Positions 7,808 through 17,372 are shown, counted from the first letter of the stretch. The stretch is 64,000 nucleotides of DNA from Arthrobacter sp. MYb23 (GCF_002979775.1 NZ_PCPR01000017.1:55130-119129), one strand, 5' to 3'. Notes: generated by a model not told the origin, from the sequence alone. Numbers and translations are program-made.

Positions 7808-8800
7808 CTACAGGAGGGTATCGGAGATGATCCGGGCGCCGGGAACAGGACCGTGGACGGCCAGGGCATTGTGTCCACGGTGGACCAGTTCTTCAGCAAG
7901 AACCGCGGCTGAGACGGAATCCCGGGCAAGCAGTGCGATGGTGGGGCCCGAGCCTGACACCATGCCGGCGAGGGCGCCGCGCGCTTCGCCCAGTCCAATG
8001 GTGTCGCGAAGTTGGGGAGCCAGCGTGATGGAAGCCCGCTGGAGGTCATTGATCAGCACCCTGCTGAGGGTCTCCGGGTCCCCGTTGCGCAGCGCTTGAA
8101 GAATGGTGGGGTCCACGTCAACGGGCTCAGGAATCTCAACACCTTCCGAGTCACGAAGGCCGTCAAGCGTGCGGAACACATCAGGGGTGGACAGCCCGTA
8201 GTCGGCAAAAACCAGCACCCAGTCCATTTGTGCCTTGGCCAGCGCGGGCGAGAGTTTGTCTCCCACGCCAAGCCCGACGGCGGTGCCTCCCAGGAGCGAA
8301 AACGGAACGTCCGCGCCGAGTTCGGCCGCCAGATGCGCGAGTTCCTCGCGTGAGAGGCCGCTGTTCCAGAGTGCGTCGCACGCCAGCAGAGTGGCTGCGG
8401 CATCTGCAGAACCGCCGCCCATTCCACCAGCTACGGGAACACGTTTGGTGATCTCCAAGTGCACGCCCGTGGGCTTTTCGGACATTTCAGCCATGATGGC
8501 TGCAGCTTTGTAGGCGAGATTGCGCTCGTCCAGGGGGATGTCCACGCCGTCCAAGTCCAGCGTACTGTCCGGGCTGATGCTGATAGTGATGCCTTCAGCC
8601 TCTGTGCTGCTGGCAGTGACTTCCTCATACAGGGAGACGGCCAGATACACGCTGGCAACCGAGTGGTAACCGTCAGGGCGCAACGGGCCCACGCTCAGGG
8701 AGACGTTGACCTTGCCCGGGGCTTTGACCCGTACTGTGCGGGCGTGGAAGCGTTCCCCCACAAATGGGAGGCTGCTGGGTTTACGGCTGCCCGGGTTCAT
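7808..8800 (-). CDS. ispE: 4-diphosphocytidyl-2-C-methyl-D-erythritol kinase
   Basis: GHMP-family kinase of the MEP isoprenoid pathway, phosphorylating CDP-ME on the 2-hydroxyl with ATP. 330 residues. Visible are APGKVNVSLSVGP near residue 28 (substrate loop with Lys), PLRPDGYH, the glycine-rich ATP loop VAGGMGGGSADAAATLL, and SGSGPTIALLA near the C-terminus. The start ATG at 8800 overlaps the rsmA stop as ATGA, so the two are translationally coupled. The first 20 or so residues are less conserved, so a slightly later start is possible. The rsmA-ispE order matches M. tuberculosis ksgA-ispE. Confidence 0.95.
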   Translation of the reverse strand: MNPGSRKPSSLPFVGERFHARTVRVKAPGKVNVSLSVGPLRPDGYHSVASVYLAVSLYEEVTASSTEAEGITISISPDSTLDLDGVDIPLDERNLAYKAAAIMAEMSEKPTGVHLEITKRVPVAGGMGGGSADAAATLLACDALWNSGLSREELAHLAAELGADVPFSLLGGTAVGLGVGDKLSPALAKAQMDWVLVFADYGLSTPDVFRTLDGLRDSEGVEIPEPVDVDPTILQALRNGDPETLSRVLINDLQRASITLAPQLRDTIGLGEARGALAGMVSGSGPTIALLARDSVSAAVLAEELVHRGHNALAVHGPVPGARIISDTLL

Positions 8801-9678
8801 GCGTCCACGGGGTGGCGGGCTTCGGCGATCTTGACATAGGCATTAATATCCAGGACCTCGCCGCGCGCTGTGGGGTCAACGCCGGCAGCCACAAGGCACC
8901 GCTCAGCTTCGGATGCGCTCCCCGCCCAGCCGGCCAGTGCGGCGCGCAGGGTCTTGCGCCGTTGCGCGAAGGCAGCATCAATGACGGCGAATACCTGTTC
9001 ACGGGTTGCATGCGTCTCCGGGGGGTCGTGCCGGGTGAAGGCAACCAGACCCGAGTGGATTTTTGGCGCAGGCCAGAACACGTTCATCCCGATCACGCCG
9101 GCTTTTCGCATGTGTCCGTACCAGGCCGCCTTGACCGACGGGACACCGTAGATCTTGGAGCCCGGGGTGGCGGCCAGACGGTCGGCAACCTCATCCTGCA
9201 CCATGACAAGGCCATGCTGAAGGCTGGGGAAATGCTGCAGCAGGTGAAGCACCACCGGCACTGCCACGTTGTAAGGCAGGTTGGCCACCAAAGCGGTGGG
9301 AGGCAAAGGCAGCTCGGTGACCTTCATGGCGTCGGAGAGCACCAGGTGGAAGTTCGCTTCCGCCCCGGGCCGCCAAGCACGCACGGTTTCCGGCAGCTTT
9401 TCCGCCAACACAGGGTCAATTTCGACGGCGACCACGGCTGCGGCCGCGTCCAGCAAGCCGAGCGTGAGGGAGCCCAGTCCGGGGCCCACCTCCAGCACGG
9501 TCTCACCATCGGCTATGTTGGCGGCGGCCACAATCCTGCGGATCGTGTTGCCATCGATCACAAAGTTCTGCCCCAGGGTTTTCGTGGGGCGTACACCGAT
9601 TTCCTCGGCGAGCCGTCGGATATCTGTGGCGCCCATCAAAGGCGCGACGGCGGCGGGTTCGGAATTCGGTTCAGTCAC
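8797..9678 (-). CDS. rsmA: 16S rRNA (adenine1518/1519-N6)-dimethyltransferase
   Basis: KsgA/RsmA methylates two adjacent adenosines in helix 45 of 16S rRNA during small-subunit maturation. 293 residues with the Rossmann methyltransferase signatures: LGQNFVID (about residue 36), VLEVGPGLGSLTLGLL (SAM-binding motif I), VEIDPVLAEKLPE, and the catalytic NLPYNVAVP (motif IV, N-L-P-Y). The start is 26 bases past the rpfB stop and its end overlaps ispE by 4 bases, so rpfB-rsmA-ispE looks like one transcript linking cell-wall growth and ribosome maturation, as reported for M. tuberculosis. Confidence 0.96.
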   Translation of the reverse strand: MTEPNSEPAAVAPLMGATDIRRLAEEIGVRPTKTLGQNFVIDGNTIRRIVAAANIADGETVLEVGPGLGSLTLGLLDAAAAVVAVEIDPVLAEKLPETVRAWRPGAEANFHLVLSDAMKVTELPLPPTALVANLPYNVAVPVVLHLLQHFPSLQHGLVMVQDEVADRLAATPGSKIYGVPSVKAAWYGHMRKAGVIGMNVFWPAPKIHSGLVAFTRHDPPETHATREQVFAVIDAAFAQRRKTLRAALAGWAGSASEAERCLVAAGVDPTARGEVLDINAYVKIAEARHPVDA

Positions 9679-9704
9679 CTAGGTATCGTATCGCCTGTGC
9701 GGGG

Positions 9705-10868
9705 TCAGGCCGCGTGGGCGCAGCCCCAGTCGCTGAGGCCGTTCTTTGCGTAGAGACGGTTGGCGATGTCAATCTGCTGTGCCTTGCTGGCGAGGCTGGC
9801 GTTGGGAGCGTAGGCTCCACCACCGTTTGCCAGCCACGTGGGGCTGGAGAACTGCAGTCCGCCGTAGTACCCGTTACCGCTGTTGATGGACCAGTTTCCG
9901 CCCGATTCGCACTGCGCGATCCTGTCCCACATGGCTTCGTTCGGGGCACCGGTGGGGCCGCTGGCTGCGGGTGCTGCGGTTGCGGCTGCTGCCTGGGGAG
10001 TGGCGACGGGGCGGGCCTTGGTGCCGACGCTGATCTTCTCGGCCACAGGCTGAGTGGCCACGTTGCTGGATACCAGGGTGCGGGAGGCTTCACGGCCGTC
10101 CACGAGGACCAGCTTGAAGGTCTTGACCAAGGATCCTGCCACGCCTTCCTGGGTCACTTTCTCTTCGCCCTTGAAGAGCTCTGCACTGTCACTCTTCACG
10201 CTGTCGAAGGGAACTTCTTCCGTGGCTTCGGCCGTCTTGCTGGTGTCCACGCGGGAGACCTTGATCACCATGTCCTGGACGATGGGAGCGTTGCCAGGCT
10301 GGGAGATGTGGTCGTTGGCGCCCACGGTGATTCCAGTGTCCTTGAGAACGGTGGCGACGTCGGTGGCCGTCGTGGTGGTGCTGGTGTCCTTGCCGTCAGC
10401 TACCACGCTGATGGTCTTGGGAGTGGAAATGGAGACGAATGAGCCGGTCACTTCCAAGGACGCTTCCTTGGGCTGGGAGATTTCGGAGGAGCTTGCCACG
10501 CCGAGTTCGCTCACCAGTCCAGCTACGTCAGGGGAGGTGGTGTTCACGGTCTTCCGGGCGCCATCGAGCTCGATGGACACGGCCTTGGCGAGATTGACGT
10601 TGACCACCGAGCCATTGTCGATCTTCGCGTCGAGAGCCGGTGAAACGCGGTCCGCGTCCTTCAACTCGACCTTGGCTGCCTTGACCACTTGGTCCACAGT
10701 GCCGCCAAAGGTCTGGATGGAGCTCACCTTGCCGTCCACGTTGAGGGTGACGGTCTTGTTGTTGCCCACAAATGCCACAACACCAACCACCAGCGCTGCA
10801 ACTACCAGCAACTGGGTACCTACTTTGAGGAAGCTGAACTTGCCATCCGTTGTGAAGAACTTGATCAC
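9705..10868 (-). CDS. rpfB: RpfB-like resuscitation-promoting factor
   Basis: Secreted or anchored muralytic protein that cleaves peptidoglycan and promotes regrowth of resting actinobacteria. 387 residues. A membrane segment or signal (about 18-36, LVVAALVVGVVAFV) comes first, then three DUF348 repeats (about 40-200, each beginning like KTVTLNVDGKVSSIQTFGGT), a G5 domain (about 205-285, with FDSVKSDSAELFKGEEKV), a Pro/Ala linker, and the C-terminal transglycosylase-like Rpf domain (about 310-387) with the catalytic Glu in AQCESGGNW and the paired Cys of WGCAHAA. This is the RpfB domain order. It heads rpfB-rsmA-ispE and has a leader of up to 291 bases containing a terminator-like hairpin. 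Confidence 0.95.
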   Translation of the reverse strand: MIKFFTTDGKFSFLKVGTQLLVVAALVVGVVAFVGNNKTVTLNVDGKVSSIQTFGGTVDQVVKAAKVELKDADRVSPALDAKIDNGSVVNVNLAKAVSIELDGARKTVNTTSPDVAGLVSELGVASSSEISQPKEASLEVTGSFVSISTPKTISVVADGKDTSTTTTATDVATVLKDTGITVGANDHISQPGNAPIVQDMVIKVSRVDTSKTAEATEEVPFDSVKSDSAELFKGEEKVTQEGVAGSLVKTFKLVLVDGREASRTLVSSNVATQPVAEKISVGTKARPVATPQAAAATAAPAASGPTGAPNEAMWDRIAQCESGGNWSINSGNGYYGGLQFSSPTWLANGGGAYAPNASLASKAQQIDIANRLYAKNGLSDWGCAHAA

Positions 10869-10930
10869 GATCGCCCATTACTCTCAGACCATCCGGGCAC
10901 GGGGAAAAGCGCAAAAGTAATGCCGACCGC

Positions 10931-10963
10931 AAAAACGGAGGGCCAGGCATGAAGCCTGGTCCC
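10931..10963 (-). promoter_or_regulatory. terminator-like hairpin in the rpfB leader
   Basis: On the minus strand GGG(A)CCAGGC, loop TTCAT, then GCCTGGCCC forms a 9-bp stem with one bulged A, followed by TCCG and TTTTT. It lies about 70 bases before the rpfB start, so it could stop transcription before the gene. Whether an alternative structure exists was not determined. Confidence 0.5.
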
Positions 10964-11159
10964 ACTCTTGCTGCCGGCATCTGCGCCGCCAAAAAACATT
11001 GAACTGATTGCACCGGAATGAACCGGAACAATTGTCCGAAGGCCTTCCCCGACCCCGGCTACTTGTTTAACACAGTAACCGATCCGTTATAAACGAACCA
11101 AGTAACATGCATACCGGGTATCCAGTCGGACCGCTAGCGGCGGAGTCGAAAGAGCCCGC

Positions 11160-12056
11160 TTAGGCCCAGGATCCATAGGCATTCAGGGTGTTTTCGGCCA
11201 ATCGCGAACAAAGTTCGGACAAGTCATCTCCTGTCACGTCCGCCATGGACCGGACCGTGTAGGGAACCATGTAGCTGGCATTCGGCCGTCCACGGTGGGG
11301 ATGCGGTGTGAGGAAGGGCGAATCGGTTTCCACCAGAATCCTGCTCGGCTCGGCGATGGCCAGGGCGGCGCGGAGATTGCCTGCGTTCTTGAACGTCATG
11401 GTCCCGGCGAACGACATGTACCAGCCGTTCTGGTTACAGATGCGGGCCAGAGCTTCGTCTCCGGAGAAGCAGTGGAAAACCACCCGTTCCGGAGCACCTT
11501 CCTCCCGCAGAACCTGGACGACGTCGTCGTGGGCGTCGCGGTCGTGAATCTGGAGCGTCAGTCCCAGCCGTTTGGCAATGTCAATGTGGCGTCGGAAGGA
11601 GTACCGCTGATGTGCCAGTCCCTCACCAGGGGTCCGGAAGAAATCCAATCCTGTCTCGCCGATGGCCCGGATCCGCGGGTGGCGGGCCAGCTCCTCGATC
11701 TCTGCGAGCGCCGATTCCAGCTCGCCACGGGCCGCGTATTCGGGGGCATCGTTGGGGTGGATGGCCACAGCTCCGAGTAGCCGGGGATCTGCTTCCACGG
11801 CCTGCACCGTGAATCGGGACGATTCGAGATCGCAGCCCACCTGCACGGCTCCCTGCACACCCACCGCTTCCGCCGAGTCCATGGCATCCCTGACGGAGAC
11901 CTCAATCAGGCCGTGCCTGAAGTCCAAGTGGGTGTGGTTGTCCATGACCGCCACGGGGAGCGGCTCCGGCGCCGGCGGGTATTCGCGGCGGGAGTCTTTT
12001 TCTTCTGCGGAGGGGGACGGCGCCCTGTAGGGTGCCGGGGCGAGGGAATTGCACAT
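11160..12056 (-). CDS. tatD: TatD-family metal-dependent hydrolase/DNase
   Basis: TIM-barrel metallo-hydrolase of the TatD family, 298 residues. Metal ligands are visible: DNHTHLD near residue 39 for the HxH pair, IGETGLDFF (Glu), LQIHDRDAHD (His), FHCFSGDE (His) and VETDSPFLTPHPHRG (Asp). TatD proteins are 3'-5' exonucleases or general phosphoesterases; the physiological substrate is unclear. There is an extra Pro-rich N-terminus of about 37 residues before the core; a start at the internal Met 38 (about 11945) is possible. It lies upstream of rpfB on the same strand, the arrangement seen in M. tuberculosis. It is divergent from the MoxR gene. Confidence 0.93.
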   Translation of the reverse strand: MCNSLAPAPYRAPSPSAEEKDSRREYPPAPEPLPVAVMDNHTHLDFRHGLIEVSVRDAMDSAEAVGVQGAVQVGCDLESSRFTVQAVEADPRLLGAVAIHPNDAPEYAARGELESALAEIEELARHPRIRAIGETGLDFFRTPGEGLAHQRYSFRRHIDIAKRLGLTLQIHDRDAHDDVVQVLREEGAPERVVFHCFSGDEALARICNQNGWYMSFAGTMTFKNAGNLRAALAIAEPSRILVETDSPFLTPHPHRGRPNASYMVPYTVRSMADVTGDDLSELCSRLAENTLNAYGSWA

Positions 12057-12253
12057 GCTTCCACCTTAATCGGACTGCGGTCCTCCTTGGACAACGAAGA
12101 AGGCGTGCACCTTAAATTCCGCTTGGCACATAAATTCGGGAGCGCTATGTCAGCGGCAGCCAATGTCTGGGTAGTCTGGAACGGACAAGCGGCCACCACC
12201 AACAGCGTTAAGCGAAGATTGCTGTTGCCTAGGCCACGGCTGAAGGGCGATTC

Positions 12254-13342
12254 ATGGAGTCCAAGCGACAAGTCACCGTTGAACCCTCTCCTGTCCAGGG
12301 CGAGGCATACAGCCCCCTGCCGCGGGATGGCGCGGGACTCAACGGGCACAGGCCGCACGTCATGGACGCGGAGCGGTTCCATGACGCCAGCGAGCGCATC
12401 CTGGGTTCCATCAATCAGGTCATTGACGGTAAAGCCGATGCTGCAAAGCTCGCTCTGACGGTCCTGCTGGCCCAAGGCCACCTTCTCTTGGAGGACGTCC
12501 CGGGTGTGGGCAAGACCCTGTTGGCCAAGACGCTGGCGCGCAGTGTGGACTGCACGGTGTCCCGAATCCAGTTCACCCCGGACTTGCTGCCCTCCGATGT
12601 CACTGGTGTGTCCATCTACAATCAGTCTTCCCGGCAATTCGAGTTCCGCCCCGGCGCAGTGTTCGCAAACATCGTCATTGGCGACGAGATTAACCGCGCT
12701 TCGGCCAAAACCCAGTCAGCGCTCCTTGAATGCATGGAGGAGCACCAGGTGACCGTGGACGGTCACTCGTACCAGCTGGGTTTGCCCTTCATGGTGGTGG
12801 CCACGCAGAATCCCATCGAAATGGAAGGCACGTATCCGCTGCCTGAAGCCCAGCGTGACCGTTTCATGGCGCGAATCTCCATGGGCTACCCGGACAAGGA
12901 TGCCGAGATCGAGATGTTGGAGACCCATCAGGCGTCTTCGCCGCTGGTGAAGGTGACTCCCGTGGTGACGGCCGCCGATGTTGCTGCCATGATCGCCACC
13001 GTCCAGCAGGTCTTCGTCTCCACAGCCATCAAGGAGTACACGGTGGCCATTGGACGGGCCACCCGGGACAGCGCCCGCCTCCGCCTGGGTGCGAGCCCAC
13101 GGTCCTTGCTGCAATTGTTGCGTGCGGCCAAGGCCACGGCAGCATTGGATGGCCGCGATTTTGTCCTCCCGGATGACGTGGTGGACGTGGCCGAGTCGGT
13201 GCTGGCCCACAGGATTATTCTGGACCGCAAGGCCGCGAGTTCGGGCGATACACCACAGAGCATTCTCCGGGGCATTTTCGCTTCCCTGCCCGTTGCCCAG
13301 GAACCGCCCGGCGCATGGCGCAGGGACAGGAACAGCGTTTAG
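12254..13342 (+). CDS. MoxR-family AAA+ ATPase
   Basis: 362-residue AAA+ chaperone-like ATPase of the MoxR branch. Walker A is LEDVPGVGKTLLAKTLA (about residues 79-95), followed by the typical RIQFTPDLLPSDVTG, the Walker B region GDEINRASAKTQSALLECM, and sensor 1 ATQNPIEMEGTYPLPEAQ. MoxR ATPases usually act with von Willebrand factor or DUF58 proteins to assemble or activate complexes. The ATG at 12254 follows GAAGGGCG at suitable spacing; a later ATG at 12362 would remove a variable 36-residue tail. It is first in a three-gene operon with DUF58 (12 bases later) and a transglutaminase protein, a standard bacterial arrangement. Confidence 0.94.
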   Translation: MESKRQVTVEPSPVQGEAYSPLPRDGAGLNGHRPHVMDAERFHDASERILGSINQVIDGKADAAKLALTVLLAQGHLLLEDVPGVGKTLLAKTLARSVDCTVSRIQFTPDLLPSDVTGVSIYNQSSRQFEFRPGAVFANIVIGDEINRASAKTQSALLECMEEHQVTVDGHSYQLGLPFMVVATQNPIEMEGTYPLPEAQRDRFMARISMGYPDKDAEIEMLETHQASSPLVKVTPVVTAADVAAMIATVQQVFVSTAIKEYTVAIGRATRDSARLRLGASPRSLLQLLRAAKATAALDGRDFVLPDDVVDVAESVLAHRIILDRKAASSGDTPQSILRGIFASLPVAQEPPGAWRRDRNSV

Positions 13343-13354
13343 GAGACATGCCCA

Positions 13355-14818
13355 ATGGCGCTCATGGATCGGCTTCCCAAGCACTTATTCACCAACCGCG
13401 GCTGGGGGCTCCTGGCAGCCGGGGCTCTCTCGCTGGGGTGTGCCTATGTGATGGGCAGGCGGGATCTCCTGTCCTTGGCCATCTTGCTGATCCTCCTTCC
13501 TTTGGTTGCGCTTGCAGGCGTCCGGGTGCTCAAACCCAAGTTCCAGGTGTACCGGGAGTTCAATCCGTCCACGGTGGAGACGTCAAGCACCACCACTGTT
13601 CGCCTGGCCGTTGCCCGTTCTTCGTATGCCACGGGGCAGGTCATTATGGAGGAGCAGTTGCCTCCTCGTTTCGGGGAGCCTCCCGCTTTCCGTTTTCCGG
13701 CCAGATCAGCGTCCGGAGGCACCAGCCGCTACGAATATCACCTTCGCTCGGGCAAGCGGGGACAGTTCAGGATTGGTCCGGTCACGGCAGAGTTCAGTGA
13801 CCCGTTCGGCTTATCGTTGCGCAGGCATGCAATTGACGACGGCGACATCCTCACCGTGACGCCTGCCGCCGTCGAACTTCCCGTCACGGGCCTCGCCGGT
13901 GCGCGCGGCAACGATGGCGTGACCGCGACCCGGATCCGGGCCAATCCCAGCGATGACGACATCATGACCCGTGAGTACAGGCATGGTGACCCCATGCGCC
14001 GCGTTCACTGGGCCGCTACCGCCCGCCATGGCCAGCTCATGGTCCGTCAGGAAGAGTCGGTGACCACACCGGAAGCCACCCTCATCCTTGACCAGAGGTT
14101 CTCCGCCTTTGCCGCCGGAAACGGGTCCGTCTTTGGAAGCCGCGACGAAGACTCGGATTTGGTGACCAGTACCAACTTTGAGTGGACTGTAACGGCAGCG
14201 ATGTCGATCGCTGCACATTTGGCGGAACGAAATTATTCCTTGCGGCTCCTCGACTCATTCGGCGGACCGGCGTTCCACCGTTCACGGTCGGCCGCGGACA
14301 TGGATGCCGAGGAGTTCTCGGGTGCGGGCGGTCTTCAAGCAATCGCTGAGGCACTGGCGGCAGTGGAGCTGAGCGGCCCAAGGCACATCAGGGCGGAACA
14401 CCACCGGACCGAGCACACAGACCACAAATCCGGTTCGGAACACAAAGAAGGCTCCCCCGCTCCGACAGGCTCAGAGACTGCAGATTCTCCCTTCAACGAC
14501 CGCCTGATGGATAAACTCTCAGCGCACCGCTTGCGTGGCCCCCTGCTGGCGTTGGTGGGCAACCTGACAGTCGCGGAAGCACGGTCTCTTGCTCCCGCAG
14601 CCGGGTACGGAGCCAATGCCTTCGCCCTGGTGATGACCGATGCTTCACGAAATAATGACGAAGTACTGGAGATTCTGCGCCTGGCAGGCTGGAGAGCGGC
14701 CGCTGTCACCTCAAAGACTCATTTGACTGCGGCCTGGTCAGCCTTCGATGAGGGCGGAATCGTCGCCGCAGCCGATGCAGCCATGGATGTCCGTCGTGGA
14801 GCAGCGGTGCCGCGATGA
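13355..14818 (+). CDS. DUF58 domain-containing membrane protein
   Basis: 487 residues. Two hydrophobic segments near the N-terminus (about residues 17-60: LLAAGALSLGCAYVM and LLSLAILLILLPLVALAGV) anchor it in the membrane. The DUF58 core appears around residue 205-240 as TREYRHGDPMRRVHWAATAR, followed by the VWA-like region LMVRQEESVTTPEATLILD. The C-terminal third is less conserved and carries a His/Glu-rich insertion. It lies between the MoxR and transglutaminase genes and overlaps the latter by ATGA. DUF58 proteins are thought to be partners of MoxR; no enzymatic activity is known. Confidence 0.92.
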   Translation: MALMDRLPKHLFTNRGWGLLAAGALSLGCAYVMGRRDLLSLAILLILLPLVALAGVRVLKPKFQVYREFNPSTVETSSTTTVRLAVARSSYATGQVIMEEQLPPRFGEPPAFRFPARSASGGTSRYEYHLRSGKRGQFRIGPVTAEFSDPFGLSLRRHAIDDGDILTVTPAAVELPVTGLAGARGNDGVTATRIRANPSDDDIMTREYRHGDPMRRVHWAATARHGQLMVRQEESVTTPEATLILDQRFSAFAAGNGSVFGSRDEDSDLVTSTNFEWTVTAAMSIAAHLAERNYSLRLLDSFGGPAFHRSRSAADMDAEEFSGAGGLQAIAEALAAVELSGPRHIRAEHHRTEHTDHKSGSEHKEGSPAPTGSETADSPFNDRLMDKLSAHRLRGPLLALVGNLTVAEARSLAPAAGYGANAFALVMTDASRNNDEVLEILRLAGWRAAAVTSKTHLTAAWSAFDEGGIVAAADAAMDVRRGAAVPR

Positions 14819-17301
14819 CTACAACCTCCCACCGCGGCTCCCCCAACGCCCCGGTCCAACCTGGCGGCGGGTCAGCACCGCGGCCGTCACCCCGTGCGAA
14901 AACCCCGGGAGCCGGACCCTATCCATGGGCCATGGCCGGATCCATTGCCGTGGCCGTTCTTGGCGCGGCCTTGTCCCTGAATGGCGTCCTCAGGGGTTGG
15001 GGCTGGTTCATGCCGCTGATCACCACAGTGGTGGTGGTTGCCCTGACGCTTGCTGTGCTCCGGGCGCTCCGTGCCCAGCCCCTGCTCGCCACGTTGGCCT
15101 CTTTTGCCTCCTTGGCCGGCGTCCTTAGCTTCATTTTCTGCCGTCAGGAAAGCCTGGCGGGATTCATCCCCACCACCGGAACCTTCACCGCCGTCGGACG
15201 CCTGATCAAGCGGGCCGCAGAAACAGTAGTGTCCGAGAGCGCGCCTGTTGCACCCAACGCAGGGATCGTCTTTGTCATGTGCGCCTGCCTGGGCCTCCTG
15301 GTGATCTTGATCGATGCCCTTGCCGTTCCCTTGTCCATGCCGGCCGCCAGCGGCATTGGCCTCCTGGCGGTGATGGTGGTCCCCGCCACCATCAAGCCCC
15401 AGAGCGTGGGAGTGGCCGGGTTCATCGGTGCGGCGGTGGGCTACCTGCTCATCCTCGGCTGCAGCCACTGGTTTGCCCCTGACGCCAGGCTGCAGTCCGG
15501 ATCGGGACGCGGAGCCGGCCAGTTCAGGCGCTCGGTGGTTACAGGAGGCCTGGCTCTGGCCATGACCCTGACCGTCCCCCTGGTGATTCCCGGTTTCGAG
15601 ACCGGCACCTTTCCGCAGGGCTCGCGGCTGAGCCCGTGGGGAACCTCTAATGGGCTCAATCCCATGATCACCCTGGGCAACAGTCTCCGCAGTCCCACCG
15701 GTTCAGGGCGCATCACTTATGCCACCAGTGCCAGCGGTCCCCTGTATCTGCGGTCCGTCACCATTGACAACTTCGACGGCGAAACCTGGGCACCTGATGA
15801 TCGGGCCGCCGGGCGACGGGCGGGTGCGGACAGGATCGAGACTGGATACGCGGTGCAGGGCGAGGTGGTCAACGCCGTGACGTCGGTCAACGCAGGCCTG
15901 TTTACCAGCCCTTACCTTCCAGCTCCTTTTGCTCCGGCCTCCGTGAACGGCCTCAACGGACGATGGACCTGGGATCCAGCAACCTTGAGCATCATGAGCA
16001 CGGAGACCACCACCCGCGCGCAACGGTATGTCGTTTTTTCTGCAGCGCCCAAGATCACGTCACAGTCCTTGTCCCAGGCAACTGCGGTTCCCCAGGGCAT
16101 TTCAGAAGACTTTCTGAGGATCCCAGGGAACCTTCCGGACATCGTGCGGCAAACGGCCGATACTGTCACGGCGTCCGCAGGCAGCAACTATGGGAAGGCT
16201 CTGGCCATCCAGAAGTACCTGCGTTCAGGCGAGTTCACCTATTCCCTTCAGGCTCCCGTTCAGAACGGTTATGACGGCAATGGCCTCTCGGTCCTGGCCG
16301 ACTTCCTCGCGGTGAAGAGCGGCTATTGCGTCCATTTCTCCTCCGCCATGGCAGTCATGGCGCGGGCTGAAGGCATCCCCAGCAGAATTGCTGTCGGTTA
16401 CGCGCCCGGCCGCCTCACGGGCGAGTCCGTGGCCCTTGTGGGTCAGGGATCCTTCCCCGAGTACGAGGTTGACGCCCGGGATGCCCACGCCTGGCCTGAG
16501 TTGTACTTCGAAGGCCTGGGGTGGGTCCCCTTCGAACCGACGCCGTCGCGTGGTGTGGTCCCCGAGTACGCCACAGAGAGTTCGGTGCCCGGCAACCTGA
16601 GCACCAACGCGGATGAGAAAGAGGTCCTCACCACTCCCGCCCCCGCCCCAACTCCTGCTGTCCCTCTCCCCGGGTTGGATACGCCCACCGCAGGTTCCGC
16701 CGCAGTGAACCCGTGGCCGGCCATCGGCGCTGCCGCAGCGGGGGTCTTGGTGCTTGCCGGATTCCTGTGGTCGCCGAGGCTGAGCAGGACGGTTCTCCGG
16801 CGACGCCGGCTCAGCCAGAAACCTCCGGACGATCCCGAGCTCACAGGCGCCAAGGATCCAGCACCTGAACTGGCGTGGGCGGAGTTGCAGGATCTCGCCA
16901 CGGACTACGGCGTGCCGTCAAAACCCAGTGAGACGCCGCGGCATTTCTCCGCCCGGCTGCGCTCCAGTTCAGCGCTTGGTGTCACCGGAGGACTCGACGA
17001 CGCCGCACATGAGGCAGTCGCGTCGCTCACCTCGGACTTCGAACGGCAGCGCTACGGCCGTGCAGCGACACCGGCACCGGCAGCTGCCACCCGGGTTGCT
17101 GTCATCCGCGAGTCGTTGCGCAACAATGCCCGCTGGCTGGTGCGCTTCCGCGCCGACTGGTTGCCGCCATCGATGATGCGCCGCTGGGTCCACGCACTCG
17201 GCGCCCCGTTCCGGGCGGTCGGAAGGTTCGGCAAGGCTACAGGGCGGACCGTCGCTTTGTTCTGGCGCAGGCTCAAGGGGCTGCTCCCCCAGCGCCGCTA
17301 G
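14815..17301 (+). CDS. transglutaminase-like membrane protein (TgpA type)
   Basis: 828 residues. After a Pro-rich cytoplasmic tail come about six membrane helices (roughly residues 40-270), then a large extracellular part. The transglutaminase core has the Cys in KSGYCVHFSSAMAVMARAEG (about residue 505), the His in VDARDAHAWPELYFEGLGW and the Asp-equivalent region PFEPTP. A further helix (about 640-660) is followed by a cytoplasmic DUF4129-like tail with helical RHFSARLRSS. This is the TgpA_N / transglutaminase / DUF4129 pattern. It is translationally coupled to DUF58 and completes the MoxR-DUF58-TgpA unit. Substrates are unknown; a role in envelope protein processing or crosslinking is inferred. 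Confidence 0.92.
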   Translation: MTTTSHRGSPNAPVQPGGGSAPRPSPRAKTPGAGPYPWAMAGSIAVAVLGAALSLNGVLRGWGWFMPLITTVVVVALTLAVLRALRAQPLLATLASFASLAGVLSFIFCRQESLAGFIPTTGTFTAVGRLIKRAAETVVSESAPVAPNAGIVFVMCACLGLLVILIDALAVPLSMPAASGIGLLAVMVVPATIKPQSVGVAGFIGAAVGYLLILGCSHWFAPDARLQSGSGRGAGQFRRSVVTGGLALAMTLTVPLVIPGFETGTFPQGSRLSPWGTSNGLNPMITLGNSLRSPTGSGRITYATSASGPLYLRSVTIDNFDGETWAPDDRAAGRRAGADRIETGYAVQGEVVNAVTSVNAGLFTSPYLPAPFAPASVNGLNGRWTWDPATLSIMSTETTTRAQRYVVFSAAPKITSQSLSQATAVPQGISEDFLRIPGNLPDIVRQTADTVTASAGSNYGKALAIQKYLRSGEFTYSLQAPVQNGYDGNGLSVLADFLAVKSGYCVHFSSAMAVMARAEGIPSRIAVGYAPGRLTGESVALVGQGSFPEYEVDARDAHAWPELYFEGLGWVPFEPTPSRGVVPEYATESSVPGNLSTNADEKEVLTTPAPAPTPAVPLPGLDTPTAGSAAVNPWPAIGAAAAGVLVLAGFLWSPRLSRTVLRRRRLSQKPPDDPELTGAKDPAPELAWAELQDLATDYGVPSKPSETPRHFSARLRSSSALGVTGGLDDAAHEAVASLTSDFERQRYGRAATPAPAAATRVAVIRESLRNNARWLVRFRADWLPPSMMRRWVHALGAPFRAVGRFGKATGRTVALFWRRLKGLLPQRR

Positions 17302-17330
17302 GTTCAGGACCGCTGAGGTACAGACAGCAA

Positions 17331-17372
17331 AGGGCCCGACGCCGGAACTTGTGGTTCCGGGGCCGGGCCCCT
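17331..17372. terminator. hairpin between convergent transglutaminase and gabD genes
   Basis: AGGGCCCG..CCGGAAC, loop TTGT, then GGTTCCGG..CGGGCCCCT gives a very GC-rich stem with a central mismatch. It lies in the 123-base gap between two convergent genes, so it can serve both. There is no strong T-run (CTGCGTTTGT on the plus side). Confidence 0.7.

Noticed and set aside
10869..11159. A c-di-AMP (ydaO-type) riboswitch before rpfB
   Set aside because: Such switches precede some actinobacterial rpf genes, but I could not find the conserved core in this leader. Only a simple hairpin is supported.
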